Origin: Ichthyophonus hoferi
Lineage: Eukaryota > Opisthokonta > Ichthyosporea > Ichthyophonida > Ichthyophonidae
Length of the DNA: 18,441 nt
NCBI GenBank assembly: GCA_002751075.1
Contig: NAOQ01000640.1
Span: 2,279 to 20,719 of the forward strand
Reading direction: 5' to 3'
This document shows, in pieces, positions 9,151 through 17,559 of this stretch (the stretch's first letter is position 1; each line of letters begins with the position of its first letter). The notes below the pieces were generated by a model, which was not told the DNA's origin, did not search any database, and saw nothing but the letters and a program-made list of their open reading frames with translations. The position numbers were made by a program, and so were the translations under genes.

Positions 9151-10045
9151 CTTTAATCTTTTTTTTTACCCGAGGACAACAGCCAGATAGAATTCACTAC
9201 AACAGATACTAGTCCCATTTCCGATAATGCTTTCACTTTTTTTAAAAAAAAATTCCGCTCTATGTAAATTGTTTGTATTAGTCAGCAGTGTAACCCTGTT
9301 GTGTCATGTCATACTTTTATGTGGTTGGGGAAAGGAAAAGTGTACTTTTCTAGGTAGTTTTATTGTATTTTAGCTCAGACTACATGTATTAGCCTTCGGA
9401 ATACATAGAGTTTTGTATCACTTATTATTAGTAGTCTAATGATACACTGGTTCAATCTATGTTAAGTAAATTTAGGAGCTTATTGTTTATAATTACTCGG
9501 TATTATAAAGGTTGAAAGTTTATTGTTGGCACTGCCAAGCAACCTATTAATAGACATTTTGTATTATTTAGTATAAGCAGTTTGCTTATAGGTCATATTG
9601 GTCTATTTTCTCGTACTTAGGAGCAGTAATAATAATAGGTGTTTAGTAGTGCAACGTAATATTAACTTGCATAGTTTATTGTTATCGTAGTGTTAATTTG
9701 GATGTAATTAAGTTTTTGTATTATACTTGTTTACATTCTGTAATACTGGGCTAATTATTGTTGTTCATACTTTAGATAAGTGTTTAATAGTATTGTTGAT
9801 GTTCAAGTTCTAGCAAGTTAATATGTGTATAGTTAATTAAAAGATGTACGTGGTGAAATATCAGGCTTAGGGTAAATTTAGATTTTGGAGAAGGTGATAT
9901 TAACTAATAATTTTGCAATCATAAGGGAGTAATATTTTGGAGAGAAAGCTGTTAGGTATTTTGGAGAAGGTAATGACATTTATTACTTTAATGTAATGAA
10001 AACCCAGTTTAGAGGAAAGTGTTAAGCAATAAGTGTAAAATTAAG
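9150..10045. other. Gene-free, T- and G-rich plus strand
   Basis: No coding frame of any length. From about 9300 to 10030 the plus strand is visibly poor in C and rich in T and G, unlike the balanced AT-rich sequence around it. Words such as GTTTATTGTT and TTTTGGAGAAGGT recur. It could be the remains of another repeat or a region with strand-biased mutation. Confidence 0.4.
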
Positions 10046-10051
10046 TTTCAG

Positions 10052-10209
10052 AAATAAAAATGGCGTCTAGGACAGTGAACTGCTCCAAAGAAGGCAGTAT
10101 TTATTACTTCCGCATGTGAATAAACCTTAGTCTTAGGATGGGGTTAGGAAAACGTCACAAGTAATAAGTTCCTAAAGTGATGTCACTGTAAATTAGTGAC
10201 GCCATCTTA
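10052..10209. mobile_element. Small inverted-repeat (MITE-like) element
   Basis: AATGGCGTC at 10059-10067 is matched by its complement GACGCCAT at 10198-10205, and the similarity extends inward imperfectly (ACAGTGA on one side, TCACTGT on the other). TTCAG lies on both sides (10047-10051 and 10210-10214), which could be a 5-bp target duplication. Inside the right end is a smaller hairpin, GTCACT and AGTGAC with a 7-base loop. The length of about 158 bp and lack of coding fit a non-autonomous DNA transposon. Confidence 0.45.
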
Positions 10210-10287
10210 TTCAGCCATTTATATGTCACATAGTGCATCCTATAGTAAATTTTTGCAGCAAGTACTATTTATTCATGATATAACTGT

Positions 10288-10800
10288 CTGTTGCAAGACT
10301 GTTAACTTCGAATGAAAACATAGTTCGGCGGAAGTTCTGCAAGCGGATCATGAAATGATTGGTCCGATATTTGTTGATTGAATAACGTTTCCAATTAGGT
10401 AAATCGATTTGTCAATACATGGAATGTGAACTATAACTTGCTTTTAAGCCAATAGATTGACAGGCATTAAAAGATTAAAATAGTTTCCCAGGGGCATCTG
10501 CAGTTTTATTAGTTAATTTTATACAATTCCAATGAAAAATAAATATATATGTAATGATTGGCTAAACTATTATTTAGGCCAGCACTTAACATGAATGATT
10601 AAATTAGTTAAACCCCCTATAAGGACGGTTAAGTAACGAATGGAATAGGTCCCATCGACATAAACCCAGCTAATTGACACCCGCGATGAACGAATGTTGC
10701 GGAATGGATAAGGAACGGAAACAACCAATAAAAAGCACGGATAATGAAATTGCCACCATTTTAAAGCAAAGCCTTGCATTTCTTATATATACCCTATATT
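10288..10800 (+). mobile_element. LTR-like copy 3, old retroelement fossil
   Basis: Aligns by eye with copies 1 and 2. The start TTGCAAGACTGTTAACTTCG matches copy 2, AAATCGATTTGTCAATACAT (10402-10421) matches the reversed copy 4, and AAAGCCTTGCATTTC near 10767 matches AAAGCTTTGCATTCA near 4843. No internal region is recognised on either side, so a solo LTR is likely. The right end is approximate. Confidence 0.5.
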
Positions 10801-11700
10801 AATGATTGGAAGATACTTGGCCTGCATTCTATAGTTATTGCATCTTTATTGTAATTTCTGTTAATTACAAGTGGCAATTAGTGAGTTATCGGTCAATATA
10901 AATACAAAAGAAATACACAGCATCTAGATCCCTCGCCTTTCCAAGAGTCAGAGAACTGTTTACCAACATTACATAGTGAGAATAGTTATCATTTACATGG
11001 TAATATAGTACCTCTTATTGATTGGTCTCATTGTATAATATCTACATTAACACCTAAGCGCATCAAAATATCGATTCCCTGAGTCTGCATACACGCCTTC
11101 TATACCTCTACCATGAGCATTGACAGATAGGATCTATGAAATATTTCTAACGTTGAGCCAGCCGGAGATACTTAACGAAGAGTCTATCATTATTAACAAA
11201 CCAACAAACTACTATACCATCTTATCTTAATTTGTCCTCGAGTAAGACTATTTAAACAGGTCTCAGATATATTATGAAGCAAGAATGTTAACCAATTTAT
11301 TATGCAATTGTAGTATAGAGTTAACAGTAAATAAAGGATTATAGTTATAGGATATTAGAGTCCCTACTTTGTAGGTATCCCATATATCTTACAAATACTA
11401 ACCCAATTATCTGTCTAAACCATTGATTTACATATGTAAGTTGCTCTTTTATGGAATTTATCCAATGGAATGGCGGTGCATCACTTTCTTTTATTGGGTT
11501 TAATTCTTAGATTATGTGGCTCATGTTATATTGCATATAAAGTACAATTTTTAAAAAATGTATATATCTGTCGCCAATTATATTATATATCTTATATATA
11601 TATATTTATATATAATTGTTTTAACTGTAAATATCTATATAATGTACTATGTAAAACTCCTAAACCAATAAAACTATTAATTCAATAAAATCATAGATAT
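10800..11700. other. Intergenic, no gene recognised
   Basis: AT-rich with short frames only. The stretch 11345-11385 (GGATATTAGAGTCCCTACTT and following) resembles the complement of 5280-5325, so a scrap of the same repeat family may be present. A Met-initiated plus-strand frame at 11470-11685 is low-complexity Ile/Tyr/Leu and is not convincing. Confidence 0.45.
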
Positions 11701-12122
11701 AAACAATTAACCAATACAATTATAGATTAAATTTCAAGACTGTAACGGCCACTTGTAGTGACATCATATTGCGATTTTTACACAATCGCGCAGTTTAAAT
11801 TTTAGTTAATGATATTAATTCTACCCAATCCAGTGAAGGCAGTAAATCAATAACCAATCATATGAATTATTATAATTAAAGCACCTATCATATCGGCTGC
11901 ATAGTAGGCCACTATAAAGTAAGAATTTCACACAATAATATCAATTAAAACCAATTAAAATATAATCAAATAAATATATTGGTTAAGAAAAAATTTTAGT
12001 GTTTAACTTTTTAAACATTTCCAAGCCTAGTTAAAGGAACTGATTCTATTTGTAACATACATTCTACATAATAATTATATAGGATAGATATTATATTTTT
12101 GAAAAAAATTGATAATTATAAA
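11700..12122 (+). promoter_or_regulatory. Upstream region of rheb
   Basis: The 420 bases before the rheb ATG. CCAAT occurs at 11710-11714 and 11855-11859 on the plus strand. Close to the start are AT-rich tracts but no clear single TATA box. The start codon context AAAATGG has a purine at -3 and G at +4, which is favourable. Promoter function is inferred from position. Confidence 0.35.
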
Positions 12123-14173
12123 ATGGTTTTGCCTCCAAAACAAAGGAAGTTTGCTGTGCTTGGATACCGTGGTGTAGGTGGGTGTGTTTTGGAAATGATA
12201 TACCCTTTTTTTCCTTTTCATATATGTATATGTAGTGTGTAGTGTATGATTTGTATTTGTGTGTGGGTAATTAAATATCTTTGTATGTTTGTGTGTTTAT
12301 TATAAGTAAACACACATTGTTATGCATTTTACGGGCTGTTATTTATATTTTTGGCATTGTCTGTACCAAATCCAACATCTTGCTTCATTCTATCAACTTG
12401 TACCTTTTCTTTTCTTTTACCACATAAAGCCAAGATATAAATATTCAACAACACACTTACATTACACATTATTAACTTTAACTTTAACCTACACAGGCAA
12501 GTCTACTCTCACCATTCAATTTGTCGAGGGGCAATTTGTAGAGACGTATAATCCCACCATTGAAAACACTTTTCAAAAATCAATATCATACAAGGGAAGA
12601 GAATATCAATGTCAGATCATTGATACAGCGGGGCAAGTAAGTATCGAGTTTACCAGGACTTACAATTTTATTATACATTCAAAACCAGTAATTCACACAA
12701 TACATACTATTATACTAATATACTATATAGACGGTAAGTAACGATGATGCTATTGATGTATATGTTAATGGTATATGTTAATGCATTTATTATTACTTTG
12801 TTGGTTTAAAAGAGTATAACATATGCACATATGTTAACACTTTCACTATATATTATTGCTACCCTACCCTATGCTTTATTATTTATTGTACTATACCATT
12901 TTATTATATGAGATTACCTTCTTGTTTTTTTTTTTTTGTTTTTTTGTTAGGTTATAGTGCTATCCTAATTATCCTATGATCCTCTAATCCTAATTATGTT
13001 AATTATCCTGTTATCCAATCCTCCTCCTCTTCATTCCATTAGGACGACACGTCGATCTTTCCTACCAACTGTAGTGTAGGTATAGACGGCTATGTATTGG
13101 TATACTCCATTGTATCCAAGGCTAGTCTGGAGACCGTCAGTGTCATTCACGATAAAATTCTTGATCGCCTCGGAACCAATACGTATGTGCTTTGAATTTT
13201 AAATTTTAAATTTTAAATTCATTTTGATTGTCTTGGATTGATGTTATGGCTAGGTTATTATTATTATTTTATATATATATATATATAGTAACGTACAAGT
13301 CCTTACATGTAATCCATTCGCCTTCTCCATTGGATTATCTTACACTATACTTTTACATGTATACCTACCATCATGTTATATATATGCACACCCATACACA
13401 ATAGCATACATACTATAATACATATTATTATACAACTATCATACATACTAAAATACATACTATCATACATACGTACACACACAACTATCCCTATACATAG
13501 TGTTCCCACAGTACTTGTAGGCAATAAAACCGATCTTTTCAACGAGAGAAAAATTAGTGCAGAGGAAGGAAAGAGAGTGGCAGATGAATGGAAATGTGCA
13601 TTCTTAGAAGTATCTGCCAAGAGTACTTCTAAATCAAGTAAGGAGAAGGAGAGGGTGGGAGAGTTAGGCTGCTTGGTATTGTGTTTTGTGGTATGATTTG
13701 ATAGAATGGTATTATATTGTATTATCTTGTATGACATTCTATTATATTATACCGTTTTCAATGCCCTTTTCCTATTGGTTGTCTCTCTACCATACATACT
13801 CTCTTTTTAATTTCTCTTTGCTTGTATGATTAATTAGTTAATTAAGATTGAGTGTTAGTTTAATGAACTTATGTTAGGAGATGATGTATATATGACGCGA
13901 CTATTACCAATAGGGATAAGAGAGAAGGATAGGTTGAGCAGGGACATAGGGGGATAGGCCACGATTGGATACCTGTTATATTATTTTAATCTTTTACTGT
14001 TATGCTATTACATTATCATACCCACCTACCCACACCCTTTCCCTCTCCCTCTGTTAACCTATCATGCACTCTCCCCTTCACTAGTTGAAATCTTCCACCT
14101 ACTGATTGCAGAGACAGACAAACTGGTTGGCAACGACGCAACGCCTGAGAAAAAGGATTGTGTTATATTATAG
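12123..14173 (+). CDS. rheb: Rheb-type small GTPase, five exons, complete
   Basis: A Ras-family GTPase that in its GTP form activates TORC1 on endomembranes. Exons 12123-12177, 12497-12636, 13043-13182, 13501-13637 and 14085-14173 join in frame into 186 residues (human Rheb has 184). Visible motifs are the P-loop GYRGVGKS (14-21), with the Rheb-typical Arg at the Ras Gly12 position; switch I ETYNPTIENTF (34-44); DTAGQ (61-65); NKTD (120-123); and SAK (150-152). SIFP after DTAGQ and the near-identical switch I separate it from Ras, Rap and Ral. Introns start GTGGGT, GTAAGT, GTATGT and GTAAGG and end in AG. The C-terminus is CVIL, a prenylation box. Odd points: Thr replaces the switch II Tyr, and the final Leu predicts geranylgeranylation rather than the farnesylation usual for Rheb. 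Identity is secure. Confidence 0.96.
12637..13042 (+). other. Rheb intron 2 with internal splice-site-like signals
   Basis: This 406-nt intron contains CTATATAG followed three bases later by a strong donor word GTAAGT (12734-12739). It also contains a long T-tract (12925-12947) ending in the acceptor-like GTTAG at 12946-12950, about 90 bases before the real acceptor at 13042. The T-tract acceptor looks stronger than the one used for exon 3. Use of these sites would give an in-frame 3-nt insertion or stepwise removal of the intron. Only the layout is seen. Confidence 0.4.
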
Positions 14174-14540
14174 ACCACTAACTAGCATACATAACAATTC
14201 ATATTACCATAGTGATTGTGGGACCTTACCCCTGCATTTAATTTGTGAGTAACAAAACCACCACCACATGACTTATGTGGTAAACGTAATTGTCGTTTTA
14301 TGTCTGGTTATGGGTATGGTATGAGATGTCAGGCTGGATATTTGTGATTATGATTGGACGCTGGTTGTTAAGGAGGATCAGGAGCGCACCAATGAAAAAC
14401 CACTAGTGTCTTTCCTATGTATATATGTATGGGCAAGGGTATAAGCTGCCTATCTATAATATATATCATATCATATCATAGCAGCTTAGATATAGTATAG
14501 TATAGTATAGTATAGTATAGTAGGGACGCCGTTCATTTGG
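14174..14540 (+). other. Rheb 3' flank with TATAG microsatellite
   Basis: Sequence after the rheb stop. No AATAAA occurs close to the stop codon. Positions about 14491-14521 are (TATAG)n with six copies. ATCATATCATATCATAGCAG just before it is another short simple repeat. No gene is seen. Confidence 0.6.
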
Positions 14541-14592
14541 CAGAGTTGAGTGGATTACTTGAATTTAGAATACTGGCCATCTGTCTGTTGTA

Positions 14593-14816
14593 ATCTTCAT
14601 GAGACAAACGGGTTATAAATGAATTGCTGGCTTTTTCGATCCGGGTCGGGTCAAGCCTTGGAATATGTCTTTGTTTAGAAGTTTTGTTCTTTGTTTTTAT
14701 TTTAGGTTTGTTTTTGGTCTATGTTGCTATACTATCTTCATGAAATAAACGGGTTATAAATGAATTACAGGCTATATCATGGTGGACCTGGTGGGGTCAA
14801 GCCTTGGAATATGTCT
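14593..14816. repeat. Imperfect tandem duplication, unit about 141-146 bp
   Basis: Two copies share ATCTTCATGA, then AAACGGGTTATAAATGAATT, then GTCAAGCCTTGGAATATGTC. The first copy begins at 14593 and the second at 14734. Spacing grows from 141 to 146 between the first and last blocks. No open frame is conserved between them. The second copy leads into the reversed LTR-like copy 4, so the unit may belong to that element. Confidence 0.75.
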
Positions 14817-14819
14817 GTC

Positions 14820-15150
14820 TGGATCTCTGGCACTATCATATGTAAATGGGACCGATTATAAAGATTCTTATTGGCCAATGCGATTCAAGGAAGATCACTG
14901 AGATCCACTAGAATTTTCTATTCTTATCTCGATAATCCAATACTATTGTATTGTCATTTGAATGACTGTTTATCTAATTACCTCATCAACCTCATTAATA
15001 TAAATGCTCACATACTATGTATTGACAAATCATACCTGATGGGAAACGTTATGCAATTAGCCAATATTAAACTGATCATTTCATAATGCGCTTGCTATCA
15101 GAATTTCGGCCGAACTACGTATTCAGTCGGAGTTAACAGCCTAATAGCAA
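14820..15150 (-). mobile_element. LTR-like copy 4, reversed, partial fossil
   Basis: The complement of this stretch aligns with the first 320 bases or so of copies 2 and 3. ATTGACAAATC at 15021-15031 and GGAAACGTTAT just after it match the complement of 10394-10415, and TCCACTAGAATT at 14904-14915 matches the complement of the shared ACAATTCTAGTGGG block. GCCGAACTACG and GTTAACAGCCT mark its outer end near 15150. The inner end is lost near 14820. An apparent 71-codon frame across it is antisense to this element. Confidence 0.55.
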
Positions 15151-15581
15151 GATATTTTGTTTGGTTTTCAGATTACAATTGCCCGCTATAGTCTAAGATA
15201 AGAAAAATAATAACTAAGCATAGTGAGATAATAACTACACAAACTTTAAGAAAGTTAAGACGCATTGAGATGATAATTCATTTATTTTAAAAATAAGTTC
15301 TACCGTTTTGGGGTATTGGTGGATGGCATTTAAACTCGTGCTTGAAACCATTCAAAGGTTCACATGGAGTAATCTATTGGAGGACAGTGGTCCCGGGTGA
15401 TTTATTCTTCATTCACAGTAAAGAAACATAATATAAATATATCCTAATGCTTTCGCCTTCAAAAATAACCAGTCAGAATAGTCAAGTACATAAAGCAGTT
15501 ACAATAAGAAAATACAAAAATAAAATATACGTTCACATAACAATACATAAAAATTCTTTCTAAACTAAGCATAAACTACTA
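15151..15581. other. 3' flank of the coiled-coil gene with a short repeat tract
   Basis: Positions about 15190-15235 carry two or three loose copies of a unit like TAAGATAATAACTA, related to the tract at 5327-5396. The remainder is AT-rich sequence downstream of the stop codon at 15584-15582. A minus-strand AATAAA occurs at 15403-15398 (TTTATT on plus) and could serve as polyadenylation signal. No gene is seen. Confidence 0.45.
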
Positions 15582-16319
15582 CTAAGCATCAGCAACAGAT
15601 TCTAGTGGAATATTATCACCCCCTTTTAGCCTTACATTCTCCTCATTTAACTCTATACACCAGCTATAAACACTACTGTTTTTTGCCATCTCCTCCTCCA
15701 AATTATGTCCCAGTTTCTCAATTTTCTTCATAGCATCCTTGTATTTCTGTTCTATAATCGCCATCTTATTATTCATTTCTTCCTTTTCACTTAGTGCCGC
15801 TGCCAACTTTTCCTCAGCGGCCTTTGTCGCTTTATGTTCTTTAGCAACCACATCCTTCAACTTCATAATCTGATAGTTCTTCTGCTCCATTATCTGTTGG
15901 GTTACCGCTTCCTGTTCCATTCTTTCCCTCTCAAACATCATCTCATCTTCAGCTAATTGTAACTCCCTTTGCAGAGCTTTGGACGAACGTTTCTTCCCCA
16001 GGAAGCTTGCTTTAAATCCTCTATCATCTGCAGAGGAGGAAGAAGACGATCCATCACCCTGCCCGTTGGAGAATGAAGTTGCATCTAGATTAAGAGAAAA
16101 ACGATGTTTGGATTCTCTGTGCACACGTCTAACAGGGCTTGGTGAGCCTTCACCAGTAAAGCGTTTACTTTTCTCGGAAGAAATGGATGTGTGTTTGAGT
16201 GATTCCATCATTCCTTTAACTGTCTTCCTAGCTACTCTGGGTGAGAGAGGGGAGTTGAGAGGGGAAAAACTAACGACCTCATTATGTTCGGGTATCGTGT
16301 TGGCAGCTACCTCAGTCAT
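15582..16319 (-). CDS. Unrecognised protein with S/T-P-rich N-terminus and C-terminal coiled coil
   Basis: From the first in-frame ATG (16319-16317) the frame codes 245 residues and ends at TAG. Residues 1-75 carry Ser-Pro sites at 19, 23, 26, 59 and 61 (SFSPLNSPLSPR and GEGSPSPVRR), the last fitting a minimal CDK-type site. A poly-Ser run lies at 91-96. Residues about 112-215 are a charged heptad-like coiled coil (QRELQLAEDEMMFERERMEQ onward) rich in Glu, Lys, Met and Ala. The tail is short and ends SVADA. There is no signal peptide or membrane segment. Codon use and composition look coding and more GC-rich than the surroundings. The open frame continues upstream about 39 codons without an ATG, and ELVVQEKLEKSQIDTYVLF there also looks coding, so an upstream exon is likely. 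Family unknown; a scaffold or cytoskeletal role is only a guess. Confidence 0.8.
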   Translation of the reverse strand: MTEVAANTIPEHNEVVSFSPLNSPLSPRVARKTVKGMMESLKHTSISSEKSKRFTGEGSPSPVRRVHRESKHRFSLNLDATSFSNGQGDGSSSSSSADDRGFKASFLGKKRSSKALQRELQLAEDEMMFERERMEQEAVTQQIMEQKNYQIMKLKDVVAKEHKATKAAEEKLAAALSEKEEMNNKMAIIEQKYKDAMKKIEKLGHNLEEEMAKNSSVYSWCIELNEENVRLKGGDNIPLESVADA

Positions 16320-16436
16320 GTTTATAGGTGAGAATAAAACGTAAGTATCTATCTGTGACTTTTCCAATTTCTCTTGTACTACTAACTCGCTCAAAAATAG
16401 TTTTAGCTGCAAACGAGTTCTGCAATATATTAACGC
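16320..16436 (-). CDS. Probable coding extension of the coiled-coil gene, with two candidate splice acceptors
   Basis: Read on the minus strand, the frame of the coiled-coil protein stays open from a TAG at about 16439 to its first ATG. Inside it are two acceptor-like sites 13 bases apart, ATATTGCAG and CGTTTGCAG, the second ending just before the codons for LKLFLSELVV. No ATG occurs in frame. I expect one of these AGs to be the 3' end of an intron, with a short first exon upstream. The only nearby upstream ATG (16526-16524, ATGGCTCTCC) does not give a matching phase with an obvious donor. Confidence 0.4.
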
Positions 16437-16539
16437 GTACTAACGAATTGTTTGTAATTGTCAAACTGTATGTAAGAAAAATATTATTTTTTCGACTTAT
16501 AAAGTAGATGCTCAACGGAGAGCCATGAGAATCACTACG

Positions 16540-16625
16540 ATGACTTTGCGCGATAAAAAGCTTGGATTAGGTATTATCATTGGTTAAGTGTGGTTTTGGC
16601 TTGTAACAAGATCTCACGTGATGGG
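16540..16625 (-). promoter_or_regulatory. Promoter-like elements upstream of the coiled-coil gene
   Basis: Within 85 bases lie a palindromic E-box TCACGTGA (16614-16621), an ATTGG that reads as CCAAT on the gene's strand (16579-16583), and TTTGCGCG (16544-16551), which resembles an E2F-type site. They lie 225 to 300 bases upstream of the first in-frame ATG. Function is inferred from motif and position only. Confidence 0.35.
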
Positions 16626-17420
16626 AATATCAAACAAATCTAAACAAATCTAATTACAAATAATTTGAGGGAAAAAACAAGATGATTAGTTTGTAAATAT
16701 TTTTATATATATATTATAAAAATAATTCTATTTAAACATATAAATACATATTCCGGATATGATTCCGTATTTTGTATAGTATTTGCAGATGGAAATATTA
16801 CTATGGTTCACTAAACGAATTTAGAGCTGATAAATCCAATAGCACTGCATAATAAATAAGCTAAACGCCGGTGTATTCATTGGGTAATGTTAAAATTAAA
16901 AGAGCTAAACAGACTAAATAAGCCCAATTAATTTACTATGGAGAGGAGATCTTCATATAATGCCATGGGCACAATAATATTATGTCTCAAGATTACTACC
17001 TAATGGGACGAATACTAATGAGATGATAACGTTCCCATGATGATTGGGTGATACCTAATTAACATAATTATTGATGAAGTCGATTATTGACGATATAATA
17101 ATCGCTAGTATCCATTAGACTTCCTATAGAAAGTAAAAACAATGCTACAATTGTTATATTTTAATTCAAAATTTTGTTGAAAATATATAGTAACTCACGT
17201 AAGACAATTCCGACTGGTGGGTTTGCTTAAGAGCAAAGAGAAATTTGATGCGTATTTTTAGGGGTTGGTCACAACTAAGACTTTGTGACCGATTAAAAAT
17301 GATGACAACGACGGGCCAAATCACAATTGTTAAGATATTTACTCATTATGAGCGATCTTATGTGCATAGAAATAAATGAGATTAATAGAACACATGAAGA
17401 AAGGGAATTAAAAGGTAATG
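16626..17420. other. AT-rich intergenic, nothing firm
   Basis: No coding frame. The stretches 17040-17115 and 17283-17330 show faint similarity to parts of the LTR-like copies (a TTGACGATATAATA word and GGGCCAAAT after a GACCGATTAAAAATGA word), but too weak to call. Confidence 0.4.
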
Positions 17421-17446
17421 CTTGATTTATTATTCGTTATTTTTAG

Positions 17447-17542
17447 TTTGGTGATATTTACTAATGCAGTATTACAAGTTTCTTTAGTACATCTTTCGCA
17501 CAGGGTGTGAAAGGCATTTTCAATATACTTTTGGACCCGCTG
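17447..17542 (-). other. Short coding-like stretch, possible exon or relic
   Basis: On the minus strand a frame of about 32 codons reads with coding-like composition: EEQRVQKYIENAFHTL, then CERCTKETCNTAL. It is preceded by a weak acceptor-like AG and followed by a donor-like GTAAAT. The four Cys residues recall a zinc-binding knuckle, but the spacing matches no motif I know. No adjoining exon is visible, so it could equally be part of an old repeat. Confidence 0.2.
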
Positions 17543-17559
17543 CTCCTCACATCAAACGA

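Noticed and set aside
11040-11120. Minus-strand words resembling part of an ankyrin repeat (GIDILMRLGVNVDI)
   Set aside because: Only one short stretch with no second repeat and no open frame around it; chance similarity is likely.
11470-11688. 72-codon plus-strand frame rich in Ile, Tyr and Leu
   Set aside because: Low-complexity AT-rich translation, with no exon signals or recognisable domain.
12322-12741. 139-codon plus-strand frame
   Set aside because: It is rheb exon 2 read through into both flanking introns; the splice sites at 12496 and 12637 define the real part.
13345-13737. 130-codon minus-strand frame
   Set aside because: Antisense to rheb exon 4 and its flanking intron repeats.
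14871-15086. 71-codon plus-strand frame
   Set aside because: It is the antisense of the reversed LTR-like copy 4.
15979-16344. 121-codon plus-strand frame
   Set aside because: Antisense of the coiled-coil gene.
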